64,000 nucleotides of DNA, from positions 186,001-250,000 of the forward strand of contig NW_024470383.1 in NCBI RefSeq assembly GCF_900496995.4, written 5' to 3'. Source of the DNA: Aquila chrysaetos chrysaetos. Taxonomy: Eukaryota > Chordata > Aves > Accipitriformes > Accipitridae. The notes beneath the pieces are model-generated. The model was not told the origin of the DNA. It ran no database searches and was given only the letters and a program-made list of their open reading frames with translations. The position numbers were made by a program, and so were the translations under genes. Each line of letters begins with the position of its first letter. Position 1 is the first letter of the stretch. Of this stretch, positions 11,511 through 21,968 are shown in pieces.

Positions 11511-11990
11511 ACGGGCGGACAAGGCGAGAACAGCCCCGCAGGACCCCCTCCGCCCCGCACCGAGGGACCGACCCCGGGCAGGACCGACCCCGCTCCCCAC
11601 CTGCGCTCCGGCCGGTCCCGAGCTCCGCCCGAGGAAGGCTCCAGCCGCTCCCGCCGCCATCACACGCCCCGCAACGCTCTGAGGAGAACCGGGAGGCGGC
11701 CCGCCCTCCGCGGTCACCAATCAGCGCGCAAAGCCCAGGAGTGGCGGGGCAGACAGCCAATCGCAGAGAGCACCGTGTCCGCCTGTTTTGTAAACCCCTC
11801 CGTGTGCCCCACCCGTCGCGGTGCTCCATGTAGCGTAGTTTCGCTGCACCGGAGCTCGGGACCGGCCGTAGCGCAGGTGGGGACCGGGGTCGGTCCTGCC
11901 CGGGGTCGGTCCCTCGCTGCGGGGCGGAGGGGGTCCTGCGGGGCCGGGGGGGCTGTTCTCGCCTTGTCCTCAAGGAAGCTGGCTCGTCCT
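11511..11990. promoter_or_regulatory. CpG-island promoter fragments with a first-exon-like ORF, inverted pair
   Basis: On the minus strand a 60-base exon-like ORF (11660-11601) begins MAAGAAGAFLGRSS and ends CAG followed by GTGGGG, a plausible splice donor. Upstream of it, on the same strand, are two inverted CCAAT boxes (CCAATCAGCGCGC near 11718 and CCAATCGCAG near 11758), as in housekeeping or immune promoters. A second arm of the same sequence in plus orientation lies at about 11840-11975, so the block is a short imperfect palindrome. I do not recognise the source gene. No downstream exon in matching phase was found. Confidence 0.6.
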
Positions 11991-12164
11991 TAACCGTGCC
12001 CGCTCAGGGCTGCCTGGGCAGGCGGTCTGGGTGAAGAACGGCTGGCAGAAGCCAATAAATTCAAGGCTGGCTTGCAAAAATAAAGCAAGTTCTGGTTTTT
12101 TGAAGGCAGAAGTCAGGTTTTTCTTCCTGCCACGCATGTATACCAGATGAAGGGGTGTCCTGGG

Positions 12165-12681
12165 TGTAATGAATGGGTTAACGTTGTTCATGAAATAGGG
12201 GAGGGGGAAGAGACATATTGAGATTTAGCAGATGCCTTGTGTAAATAACAAGACTTGCTTAAATGGTGCGTAAAGGTCACGGGAAGAGGGCAACGGCTAT
12301 AACTTACTAGATAAGGAGGGAAAAGACAACAGCTACAAATTTACCAGATAAGGGGATTAATTCTGGCAAGACTGTACTTTTCCACATCAAAAGACATTCT
12401 ACATCAAAGGACACTCATCCTTGAGAAGATCGACCGAATCTGCCTAGTAACAAACCTGCACCAGTGAAGGAAGAAGGAGCAGGACAAGGCGGAGACTTAC
12501 AAGAAAGAGGTGCATGAACTGTATATAAGGAATGTAACTATAACATAAAGTTGCGAGCTTTTGGCGGAGCACTGTCTCCCCGGCCGCCCAGCGCTGTTTT
12601 GCTCTCTTATCGCTTGCTAATAAATTCAATTTTTATTTAATACAGATTGGCTCCTCCAATTTGTCACAAGCGTCTATAACA
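12165..12681 (+). mobile_element. solo LTR (third family) with 5-bp target duplication
   Basis: 517 bases from TGTAATGAATGG to CTATAACA, flanked by CTGGG at 12160-12164 and 12682-12686. It contains TATATAAGG at about 12522 and AATAAA at about 12620. It interrupts a family-1 LTR fragment; the uninterrupted sequence GTCCTGGGTTCGGCTGGG is present at about 36933 and 55655, giving a clear empty site. Confidence 0.85.
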
Positions 12682-12895
12682 CTGGGTGCGGCTGGGATAG
12701 AGTTAATTTTCTCGCTGCTCAGGAACTAACTGGGCATCTGTCGGCGGGTGGTGAGCAATTGCATTGTGCATCACTTGTATATTCCAATCCTTTTATTAGT
12801 ATTATTGTCATTTTAGTGTTGTTAGTCGTATCATTCTTATTTTCTTCACTTCTGTCCTATTTCACCGTATTGTATTTACAGTGCTGATATTAAAC
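12682..12895 (+). mobile_element. family-1 LTR fragment, internally deleted
   Basis: Continuation of the LTR split by the element at 12165-12681. It has lost most of its U3 and its end; it passes into the upstream flank of A2. Equivalent fragments are at 36933-37140 and 55655-55862. Confidence 0.75.
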
Positions 12896-13366
12896 AGGAA
12901 CATTAGCTGTTCATCTGATGTCAGGCTTGTATATGTAGTTTTACATGGAAGTTCTTTGTTACAGGAGCTGCAGCTCTTGGTGACTTCAAGGGCTTGTTGG
13001 CAACAGCATCTGCAGGTTTTTCTATTTTGCTTATAGTGGGTTCTAGGTCAGGGTTTTTTTTGAGGGTTTTTTTGTAAATGTGAATGTTCTACAAATAGCT
13101 CCTGCAGGACCACTTTTGCTTCCCTGAGTCAGACCTGAATCTGTTCATGTGTTGCCATGGGCTTTGGGAAGAGGTGGCATCCATGGAAAGGTCAAAACCC
13201 AAAAGAAATTAGAAAACCAGTTTGTAAAAACAACGTCGGAAAATACGCTGTCGTGGGAGGTTTTGAAAAGCAATAACTCAGAGTGAATGCAGGCTGGGAC
13301 GTGGAAAAAGGAGAAAAGGTGCTTTGAGGAAAAAGTGCTGTGATGAGCAGCACTGAGGTTTTGGGG

Positions 13367-13813
13367 TGTGGACACGTTTAGCTAACATCGGTCGCAAGAG
13401 CATTCCAGAGGCCTTTAGAAGACCTTGAACAGAATAAACAAGAAGACAAAAAAAGAAAGATGCCAATTAGAAGAACACAGGTGCGCATTCCACAATAAAG
13501 GGAACTTGGCACAAAGAACCTCAATTTGGAAGTTTATCTTGACCAATTAGACTGAGACAAGTTTCGCGTGTTTTAATTGGTATAACCAATTATGTCCTAT
13601 GTTTATGCGCATGTACAGAGTTAGTATAACCAATTATATCTTATGTTTATGCGCGTGTACAGTGTTGATATAACCAATCATATTTTGTGCTTGTGCGCGT
13701 GTACAGTGACTTTGCAGACTATGTGACTATAAGTATGTGTGTGTTTTAGCAATAAAGTGTCGTCTGTTGTCTGCTCTCAAGATTACAGGTGTCCGTCTAC
13801 TTCAATCTCCTCA
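13367..13813 (+). repeat. 5' LTR of the provirus
   Basis: Runs TGTGGACACG...CTCCTCA. AATAAA at about 13750 serves as poly-A signal. Against the 3' LTR I count four substitutions and two 2-base indels, about 1 percent, so the insertion is fairly recent on a bird time scale. Confidence 0.9.
13580..13708 (+). promoter_or_regulatory. triplicated U3 enhancer-like repeat
   Basis: Three imperfect tandem units of about 45 bases, each with TATAACCAAT followed by TTATGCGCGTGTACAG or a close variant. Each holds a CCAAT box. The 3' LTR has the same triplet at about 18450-18573. Confidence 0.75.
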
Positions 13814-13815
13814 AA

Positions 13816-13833
13816 TGGTGACCCCGATGTGAT
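13816..13833 (+). other. primer-binding site, tRNA-Trp type
   Basis: TGGTGACCCCGATGTGAT starts two bases after the 5' LTR. It differs at one base from the tRNA-Trp site known in avian leukosis-type viruses. Confidence 0.85.
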
Positions 13834-13990
13834 AGCGGGCCGAGAAAACGCTGGAATTGCTGGAAGTGCGTCCGGAGGAGACTCTAGCCGAACGGTCGTC
13901 TAGCCAGCTGGACTGAGCGGACAACTTTCTCCCGGGAGGGCAAAATCACCTGCTCATTTGGAAGTAAGGTGAGCAGCTAGAAGGATTAAA

Positions 13991-14512
13991 ATGGGTGCCC
14001 AGATGTCTGTGGAAGAAGGGGCAATTGTACAAATGCTTTCGCATATCTTCTCCGTGAGAGGAGTTAAATATGATTCAAATACTTTACGTATGATGCTGAA
14101 ATGGCTTAAGGACCATGGTGCCCCCACTTCGAATATAGAAGTTTTTGAAATTAAAAATTGGGAAGAAATGGGAAAAGTAATTTGGGACTTTGTATCGCGT
14201 GGGGACGTGAAGGCTCAGAAAATCTCCGCTACGTGGCGACTGATGCTGGAAACATTGAAAGCCCTTAAGGCAGAAAAGGAGGTGGCTGCTGCTGTAAAAA
14301 TTTCAATTGAAAATACCCCGGAAAAAGAGAAAAGTGTGTGTGGCGAGGTGGTAAATAATTCAGACAGTGATGAGCAATTAAACACCGAGGGAGATGTCAT
14401 TAATGAAGGCAACAATCAACTTTTAAGTAACCTGTCTCTCGAGCAGAGACCTATCCCCTCTGCACCTCCCTATGAGGCAGATACATCCCCAGGAGAAGCT
14501 ATAAAAAAGTGA
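13991..14512 (+). pseudogene. first gag, truncated by an in-frame stop
   Basis: A 173-codon ORF begins with a matrix-like region and has a PSAP late-domain-type motif near its end (about 14456-14467). It stops at TGA 14510-14512. The same frame continues with capsid-like sequence to about 14730, where it ends at TGA and gives way to a second retroviral leader. Matrix and capsid are the shell-forming parts of the Gag polyprotein; this copy could at most make an N-terminal piece. Confidence 0.8.
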
Positions 14513-14770
14513 TGGAAGGACATAAATGATAAAATATTAACTGAAGGTCTAAATCCTGTGGCTTTTCCAGTTACAGTCAGGCAGAATGCCCCAAACGTGT
14601 GGCAACCTTTCAACTGGGATTTAATAAAAGAAGAACAGAAAACAGTAATGGCTAATGGACTGTCTGCTCTGTTTAGTCAGGCGTTATTGGAGAATATATT
14701 TTCTGGTCAAATTTTAACGGGCTTCACCTGATCACATTGGTCTGTGTGTGATGTCCTGAGCCTCCGCAAT

Positions 14771-14789
14771 TGGTGCCCGAACAAGGGAC
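14771..14789 (+). other. second primer-binding site, tRNA-Lys-like, inside the provirus
   Basis: TGGTGCCCGAACAAGGGAC resembles the tRNA-Lys primer site (one substitution and one extra base). It is followed by a leader with GGAGA-type sequence and a second gag start at 14972. A provirus needs only one primer site, so this marks a junction with a different element. Confidence 0.7.
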
Positions 14790-14971
14790 CCTCGGATCGG
14801 TGTTGAATTTTTCGACGGGAGCCGACGGAGAGAGGGAGCGGAGAGGCCGGCCGAAATTATTCCTGCTGCCCCGGCAGGATGACCAGCTGAGCTGGGGAAG
14901 ACAAGGAAGCGCGCGCAAGTGAATAGAAAAAGGGAATCTCGCCCTAATCAGGTGAGCGGTCGGAGAAGGAG

Positions 14972-16020
14972 ATGGGGTTGGACAAAGAGCAAGAAGCGAT
15001 CCTAAATCTCCTTCAACATATTCTCTCTAAGAGAGGCATAAAATATGATGAAGCTTGTTTAAAGCGGCTTTTACAATGAAGCAAGGACAGAAACCTTTTA
15101 ATTAGTGTGGGTACAGCTTTTGAGCTTAGTACCTGGGAAGCTATCGGAACCTCCCTATGGGATGAAATTAGTGACGGGTCTAAAGAAGTTAAAGGTCTTG
15201 CAACTTTATGGAAATAAATTAAGACAACTCTGCAAGAAATGAAAGCAGATCGTAAAGCGTCTGCGTCTGCTTTTGCTGCTCTCTCTCCAACCGCATGCGA
15301 AGGGGAAACGCAGGGAGAAAAACATAATACAGCGAGAGAGACTTTTGGCTGTCCCAGAGCTTGTCTGCCTGCTCCTGTGCCCTTGACTTCTGCTCCACTC
15401 CCTGGGACTACCGATATTAATCAGCCATCTGACAGTTCCCAAACCTCCCTAACCGTACGTTTAAAGGAAACCCTACAGAATCAGGAAGAGGGGCCAGAGC
15501 TCATTTCGCAGCAGTTGCAGTCAGTAATAGAAAAGCTGGCACAACTGGAAGCTGCTGTGAAGCGAGAAAAACCGCCAGCCGTATCCTTTGATGCACCCCT
15601 TTCCCCCCCCACCTACCTCTGCCCCTTCCTTGTCCCAGGGAACCGATCCCCACCTTTCCAGAAACAACGGACCCCCGGAATAGATAGTGAGGAATTATTC
15701 ACGATGCCTTAATTGAGGGAGAAATCATAGCAGCTCCCACAGCGTTTCTGGTTATTGCTGGAGCTGGGGGTGGACCTAATCAATGGGTTCCATTTGATTG
15801 GAAAATCATAAAAAAAGGTTACAATTGCTCAGTATGGTTTAAAATCGCCTTTTACACAGGCAGTTTTGTCCCATACATTTTCTGGGTCAACCTTAACTCC
15901 ACATGACTCACGAATGCTTGCTAAAACCTTGTTGTTGACATGGAAATTTATTTATACTACGCTGGTGCATTTACAGCCGGCAGAGAAAATCATATCAATA
16001 CAACCTGATACTGCTTTTGA
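14972..16020 (+). pseudogene. second, unrelated-leader gag remnant
   Basis: An ATG at 14972 opens a matrix-like frame that is stopped after 35 codons (TGA 15077-15079). Later pieces in shifted frames include a proline-rich part (about 15330-15700) and a capsid-like part with PFDWK and SHTFSGSTLTPHDSRM-type sequence (about 15780-15930). Several stops and frameshifts separate them. It is non-functional. Confidence 0.7.
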
Positions 16021-16099
16021 GGAGGCAGTCTGTAAGCAGGCCGCTAACGAGCAGGATTCTGATTCCGATAATAATTCTTTTGCATCAGGCAGGGTGGAC

Positions 16100-16205
16100 T
16101 ACCTCCACCGCTGCCTGCCGCGGCCGTCCCGCCGCTGCCTCCCACGGCCTCTGCGCGGCCGGGACCGCTGCCGTGCCGCCGCCGTCCCCCGCCCCCCCAC
16201 CCCAA
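16100..16205 (+). other. GC-rich insertion within the provirus
   Basis: About 100 bases dominated by CCGCTGCC/GCGGCCG sequence, quite unlike the AT-rich flanks. Its origin is unknown; it may be a simple-sequence expansion or captured host DNA. Confidence 0.4.
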
Positions 16206-16479
16206 TCGCCTGGTACTCCCTCTCCAGGGTCTGCAGAACTTAAAACGGAACCTGACTTTACTACACTACCTGTATCTCCTTTTCCTGCTAATCCCTCTAA
16301 CTCTGTACCTATCCGTGACGATTCACTTAATGATTTGGGAAAAAATACACATAGTTTGATGCAACGCTGTCGAGAAAAGCTCTACAGCAAGGAGATACCA
16401 TGTTTACTTTTCCTGCTGTATGCACACCTGCCTCAAGTATTACAAGAACCTCAAGAGTTAGAGTTGTTAAGATCAGTCA

Positions 16480-17006
16480 TCATGAATCCCTGTGTGATGT
16501 TTAATTACACCTATAACACCACTCAAAAGGGTCAGAATGTAAATGCTATTTTGCCTGTATATAGAAATGCTACAGCTTGGTGTAACTTTATCTATTCCAG
16601 AATATCACACTCTTTTTTCTATTCCAGCTGCTTTACCTCTGGGGATGCAAAACTTAACGGGAGGCCATGTAGCCTCGGACAACTTACGTTACTAACACCC
16701 GATATCAATATGATTCACAGTAAAAGGCTCACGATAACTGACACAGGGTTAAGTGGACGGCTAACAAGTTTTGGAATTACGGGATAGTTGAAAGATTTGC
16801 TTATGTATGGCTTAGTTATTTTAATTGTAATATTAGCAGTTGTAATGATTGTACCACATATCATAAAAATAGTTGAACGTATGATTGCAAAAGCATTTCT
16901 TGTAACTTGGCTTGCAAAAAAAAAAAAAAAAAAGGGGGAAATTGTGGGAGTTTTCATGGAAAATGGGGAACATTTCTTTGAGCCTGATTATTTAGAGTTA
17001 GCATAA
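16480..17006 (+). pseudogene. envelope-like remnant with membrane anchor
   Basis: Fragments with several N-glycosylation-type sites (NYT, NTT, NAT) are followed, from 16788 after a stop, by an ORF with a long hydrophobic stretch (about 16803-16870) and a basic end, as in the membrane-spanning tail of retroviral Env. A run of about 18 A then GGGGG at 16916-16938 looks like an additional polypurine tract. Broken frames and missing surface-unit sequence rule out function. Confidence 0.55.
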
Positions 17007-17339
17007 GTAGGCCGCAGTTAACATGAGTGGACTGGAGTATGTGACAGCTGCAGTATGAATGGACTTTGAACCACCAGAGAAACAACGGACATGAGGGACT
17101 TGGACAGTGGAGCAATTAATAAACAAGGTAACAGAACTGCAGAGGCAAGAAGGAGCTGCAAGAGTTTTATCGCAATTAAGAAAGCTGTCATTTCGGCTTA
17201 GAGCATTTAGCTGCGGTATGGGGACTTAGGAGTTGGTTTGTATCTTTGTTAAAAATCGGGGTTTCTTTTATTCTTGTGTATTTTATTAGGTATAATGTTG
17301 CTTTTACTGTGTTTAATTAATTGTGTTCATAGATCTTGT

Positions 17340-18015
17340 AGGTCACCTTGGCCAACATAACAGGTCAAGATTCTCTGTGCATTGCAACCGCATCACAAAG
17401 CCCATGAACCAATTAGACAGGATGGCTATGACTCGTGCAGCGCACCTGGCCAACGAGCGCATGCGTCATAGACTCCCCATGTTGCAACCGAGGTGAATTT
17501 TGGCACCCGCTGGCCACGTGTGCTGAAATCCGTTCCTCTACAAATGTACAAATACCGGGATTTTCCGAAGAGCATCGGGTTGGTGTACAGCAAGGCCATT
17601 GTTGCCTCTGTGGGGACGCCCACGTAAAGCTGGCACCTACCGATTGCTGGGCTGAGTTCGCGGAACAAGACAACACAAGAATGTACGGATGGTCCATCTT
17701 CTTCACAGTCCTCAGAGGGACGTAGTCATGGATACCACCGCAAGCCAAAGAAAACATCTGGATGACCTTGGCTGACATGACCGGACAAGATTGCTTATGC
17801 CTCCGTACAGCAACACTAAGCAATCCCTTTTTCACAGGTTTAATAGGGGGTTCCACTGACATCAACAAAGTTTAAGAACTTATTGATGGAGACCCCTGTA
17901 CAGCAGGTCATGGACTCAATGGATGGGAATGCCTGGTTTCCACAGATCGGGCATTCACACTCATTGCCACCCGAGGAATCACAAATTCTGGGATCCCTGA
18001 ATACAGATTGGTGTA
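17340..18015 (+). pseudogene. duplicated envelope-like fragments
   Basis: Two related short pieces, near 17350 (TLANITGQDS) and 17768 (TLADMTGQDC), suggest the same env segment is represented twice, from different elements or by duplication. Both are interrupted by stops (one is TAA at about 17872). They show further mosaicism of the provirus. Confidence 0.5.
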
Positions 18016-18213
18016 GTATTATCTGATTTACTGTTAGATGTATATAGTATTAGACACACAACCTTGCAAAATAGAGCTGCTCTTAAATCATGAGTTAAGA
18101 TAGTTTTGATTTATCTCGTATTGGGTTTTTTTGTATTTTAATTTGTGTGCCTTGTATGTTGCAATGTGTTTAGGAATTAATTGATGAATCAAGTAAGGCT
18201 GTGTTAATTGACA

Positions 18214-18230
18214 AAAAACAAAAAAGGGGG
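18214..18230 (+). other. polypurine tract
   Basis: An A-rich run ending in GGGGG directly precedes the 3' LTR by a few bases, the usual plus-strand priming site. Confidence 0.75.
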
Positions 18231-18233
18231 AAT

Positions 18234-18680
18234 TGTGGACACATGTTTAGCTAACATCGGTCGCAAGAGCATTCCAGAGGCCTTTAGAAGACCTTGAACA
18301 GAATAAACAAGAAGACAAAAAAAGAAAGATGCCAATTAGAAGAACACAGGTGCGCATTCCACAATAAAGGGAACTTGGCACAAAGAACCTCAATTTGGAA
18401 GTTTATCTTGACCAATTAGACTGAGACAAGTTTCGCGTGTTTTAATTGGTATAACCAATTATGTCCTATGTTTATGCGCGTGTACAGAGTTAGTATAACC
18501 AATTATATCTTATGTTTATGCGCGTGTACAGTGTTGATATAACCAATCATATTTTATGCTTGTGCGCGTGTAGTGACTTTGCAGACTATGTGACTATAAG
18601 TATGTGTGTGTTTTAGCAATAAAGTGTCGTCTGTTGTCTGCTCTCAAGATTACAGGCGTCCGTCTATTTCAATCTCCTCA
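18234..18680 (+). repeat. 3' LTR of the provirus
   Basis: 447 bases, TGTGGACACATG...CTCCTCA, with the same enhancer triplet and AATAAA as the 5' copy. Followed by CTGGGG, the right target-site copy. Confidence 0.9.
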
Positions 18681-18885
18681 CTGGGGAGATTGTGAGCTTT
18701 TTGGCTTTTTATTTTAGTGACCAGAGGAGCATCCTGGCAAAGCTGTGGGACAGAGAAGGACCTGGCAGGTCCCTGGTGCCGTGCTGCAGTCTTCAGGTGT
18801 TCTCGACCCTGCTCGCCTTGTTGCTGGTGGAGTTGAGGGACGTGCTTGTCCCCGGAGGGTGCTGCCGTCCCTTGGTGGCACCAGG

Positions 18886-21459
18886 ATGGCAGAAGCTCTT
18901 CAGGATGCAGGTACATCAGCACCATCCCCTTTCCTAGAGGCTTTAAGAGCAAATGGTGGGGAGATGGAGGGGGTGGTTCTGGCTTTGGGCTGGGGGACGT
19001 GGCTCAGATGGGTTTGAAGGGCCACCCAGCACCATGGGGGCTGACCTGAGGGTCCTGGAGCGGAGACTGGAGCTGAAAACACCTTGGAGTTGAAGAAGTG
19101 GGGCAGTAATTGAGACGACACCTGTCCAGGGCAATCAGAGCTGGCAGAAGCCAATAAAATGAAGGCTAGATTTGAAAAAATCCTAGTTTTTTTGAAGGCA
19201 GAAATCATGTTTCCCTTCCTGCCATGCATGTAAACCAGGAAGAAAGGGTGTCCTAGCTTCAGCTGGGATAAAGTTAATTTTCTTCCTAGTAGCTGGTATG
19301 TTTGGGTTCACTGTAAGAAGTATGTCGATAACACACTGATGTCTTCTGCTTTTGCGAAGTAATGTTTAGATAAAATCAAGGATTTTTCAGCTTCTCCTGC
19401 CTAGCCAGCAGGAAGGCTGGAGAGGCACAAGAAGTTGGGAGGGGACACAGCCAGGACAGCTGACCCAAACTGGCCACAGGGGCATTCCATAGCATGTGAT
19501 GTCATGGCCAGTATAGAAACTGGGGGGAGTTGGCCTGGGAGCATCACGGCTTGGAAACTAAGTGGGCATCGGTTCATGGGTGGTGAGCAATTGCACTGGT
19601 CATCACTCGTATATTACTATTCTTTATTATTGTCATTATTATTTTCTTCCTTTCTGGCCTATTTAACTGTTCTCATCTCAACCCATGAGTTTTACTTTTT
19701 ATTTCCCTGATTCTCTCCCCCATCCCGCTGAGTGGGGGGGAAATGAGTGAGCAGCTGCGTGGTGCTTGTTTACCAGCTGGGGTTAAACCATGACAAGGGG
19801 GAATGCTGCTTTGACTGTCCTGGGAGAAAAGTATCCAGGGTCAGGCCTGTCCTACTGAAGAACTTCACAGCATTAGCGGTAACTGACTTCATTTGCACAG
19901 GCTTCTTGCTTTTGCACAGGCGAAGAGTCGACTGCTGCAATGATGCCATCACAGCAGAGAGCGGAGGAAGGGACCAGTAAGCACCAGTCTTGTTTTGAGG
20001 ACGTTGTTTCGGAGGTCGTGGCCGTGCTTAGCGTGATGTGGGCAGCTAAAAGGTAGTTAAAATAGCTGGGGTGAGGAGGATGCAAGAAAGGTAAAGCTGT
20101 TTGCAAGCTGCAGGAGGCACAGGGCAGCCCAAGCTGTGGGTCCTGGGGATGGTGCCTGTCTCTCCTGGTTGATGGGGTATGGAGAGGATGTAATGAGGTC
20201 AGGGAGCCCTAAAAATCCTTGGAGGCTGAGGAAAGCACTGGGATGCACCCCCTGACCTGAGCCTGCACCCCACTGTGGCCCCCCACGTGCTTTGTGGCTG
20301 TATCTAAAGGTGTTGAAGGCACCCGTGGGGGGAATACAAGAGCTGCAGGGAGCTTGGGGTGCTCTTTGTGCCTTGGGTTTGCCGGCTGTGCCTCTTCCAC
20401 GCAGTTTGTGCCCAGGTTTTAGCCTCAAGTGCATTAAAGACAAAAAGGTCCCCATCGGGGTCACTGTGGTCATAGCAGCGTTGGTTCTCACTGTCATCAT
20501 GCTGGCGGGTAAGTGTCTGGAGGTGGAGGTGCCCACCACCAAAGTCCTCTCCTCCCCTGGAGAAAACCCAGTGGTGTAAGTCACCAGGATGTGTTCTGCT
20601 TATTTCCAGCTAAGAAATGCCCGTCCTGTCCATCCTGTTCCTCTCCTGTGCTTCTCAGCTGCCTGGAAAATGGGATCAGGTACAGGGAGAAGTGCTTTTA
20701 CTTTGTGGAGGATGAAGCAGACTGGAACAGGAGTCAGATCTCTTGCCTTTCTCTCGGAGCCCATTTGGCCACCATTGACACCCAGGAGGAGCTGGTAAAT
20801 GAGAAATCCCTGAGGCAGTGGTGTGTCGGTGGCTTTTGGGGAGCAGATTTGGGATTCCCCTGGAGGGCGTAGCGTGAATGCTTGCTTTTTCCCTGCCTCT
20901 AGCATTTCCTTTTCCGCTATGGGAGTTCCTTGCACTACTGGATTGGTCTCCACAGGGAAGGCTCTGGACCTTGGAAATGGTCCAATGGGTCTCTCTTCAG
21001 CAACCGGTACGTCCCCTCTTCTTCTTCTGGAGAACATAACCATGGGCTGGGCTGAGATGGGTCAGGGATTGAATGCAAGAAGACACACACACACACACAC
21101 CCCCCCCCACCCCCTTGGGACCAAGCAACAGAAAATATTCCCTCCTTTGGGGCCTGGGAGGCAGTTTTTGTTCTGCATGGGGCAGGTTGTTTGCTGGGGA
21201 AGGGTGGTCCCTGCTCCTTGCAGCGCTGTTAGCACATATGGGAGGTGCTCAGCCGCTGACCTGCAGCTGACAGCAACCCCTTGGCTTCCCTTTGAGTTTT
21301 CCTTCTGCTGTTTGGTGCAGGTTCGAGGTCCGGGGCAAGGGCCAATGTGCCTATATCGATGCTGACGGTATCAGCAGCGACTGGTGCTCCCAGATGAAAT
21401 ACTCTGCAGCCACCCACAAAAGCACCCTAGCAGGATTCAGAAGGATTCAGAAATCCTGA
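18886..21459 (+). CDS. A2: CLEC2-like lectin with frameshifted C-terminus
   Basis: Exons are 18886-18910, 19920-19976, 20416-20508 (anchor), 20610-20794, 20903-21006 and 21321-21459. Start MAEALQDAG, anchor VTVVIAALVLTVIMLAG, lectin motifs KCFYF, WIGL, KWSNGS, FEVRG. In the last exon the bases between AAATACTC and TGCAGCC lack four nucleotides present in A1, A3 and A4. The frame therefore shifts after SQMKYS and ends at TGA 21457-21459. The final conserved cysteine (VCSH in the others) is lost; that cysteine normally closes the long disulfide of the domain. The product would likely misfold or be altered, so A2 may be a recent pseudogene. Exon 4 is identical in protein to A4. The provirus lies just upstream, between the gene and the CpG/LTR block that precedes A3 and A4. 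Confidence 0.82.
19249..19795 (+). mobile_element. solo LTR (family 1) in A2 intron 1
   Basis: TGTCCTAGCTTCAGC...CCATGACA, same site as in the other A copies. It has lost part of the AT-rich middle. Confidence 0.85.
21083..21100. repeat. (AC)n microsatellite in A2 intron 5
   Basis: A pure AC run followed by a C-rich tract. About 50 bases found in the other A copies are missing after it. Confidence 0.9.
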
Positions 21460-21968
21460 ATTTCACCTGAAATTTCCCCGTTGGCAGAGAAGATCAACCA
21501 CAAGCTGCTATTAACCCTACACAACATGGTAGTGAGTGTCCCAATGGTACAGTTTTGTTTTAATTTTAGCTTACAGAAGCAGAAACTCCTCATGACGATG
21601 ACACAGAGCCGTGACCAAGGGATCCTTACTTTAGTCTGACCACTAGAGTCTTTCCAGCTTTTGTGGACTTGGGAATATCCAAGAGGCTTGGAAAACTCTC
21701 TGCTTTGCTGGCAGGTGCCGTGCTGCAAAGCTCAGTCCTGCTGGTTTTGGTGTATTTGTTTTTTGGTGGATTTGGAGGAGCTGGAGGTGAGGGGCAGAAA
21801 TGCAAAGTGGAGAAATGAAACAGAATTGCTTCGGAGTCCACCCTGGCCAATGCTTGGGAGAAGACCCCAGCCTCAACAGGGAGCCACCAAACCGCTGCTC
21901 TGGGATGTGTTTTGGCGTCCTGGCGAGATGCCCGGTACCGAGTCTGTCCCCATTGTTCCTCGTGTCGT

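Larger units (their letters stand above)
13367..18680 (+). mobile_element. defective mosaic endogenous retrovirus, pol absent
   Basis: A 5.3-kb provirus between two 447-base LTRs, flanked by TTGGGG (13361-13366) and CTGGGG (18681-18686), a 6-bp duplication with one mismatch. The undisturbed site exists upstream of A3 (near 37615) and A4 (near 56335). Inside are a tRNA-Trp-type primer site, a broken gag, then a second leader with a different primer site and a second broken gag, a GC-rich insertion, an env-anchor-like ORF, scattered env-like remnants and a polypurine tract. I see no reverse transcriptase or integrase sequence. All frames are interrupted, so it cannot be autonomous. The 6-bp duplication and gag type fit class II (alpha/beta-like) elements. 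Confidence 0.88.

Noticed and set aside
13367-18680. Whether the provirus could be functional
   Set aside because: Pol was not found and every gag and env-like frame is interrupted.
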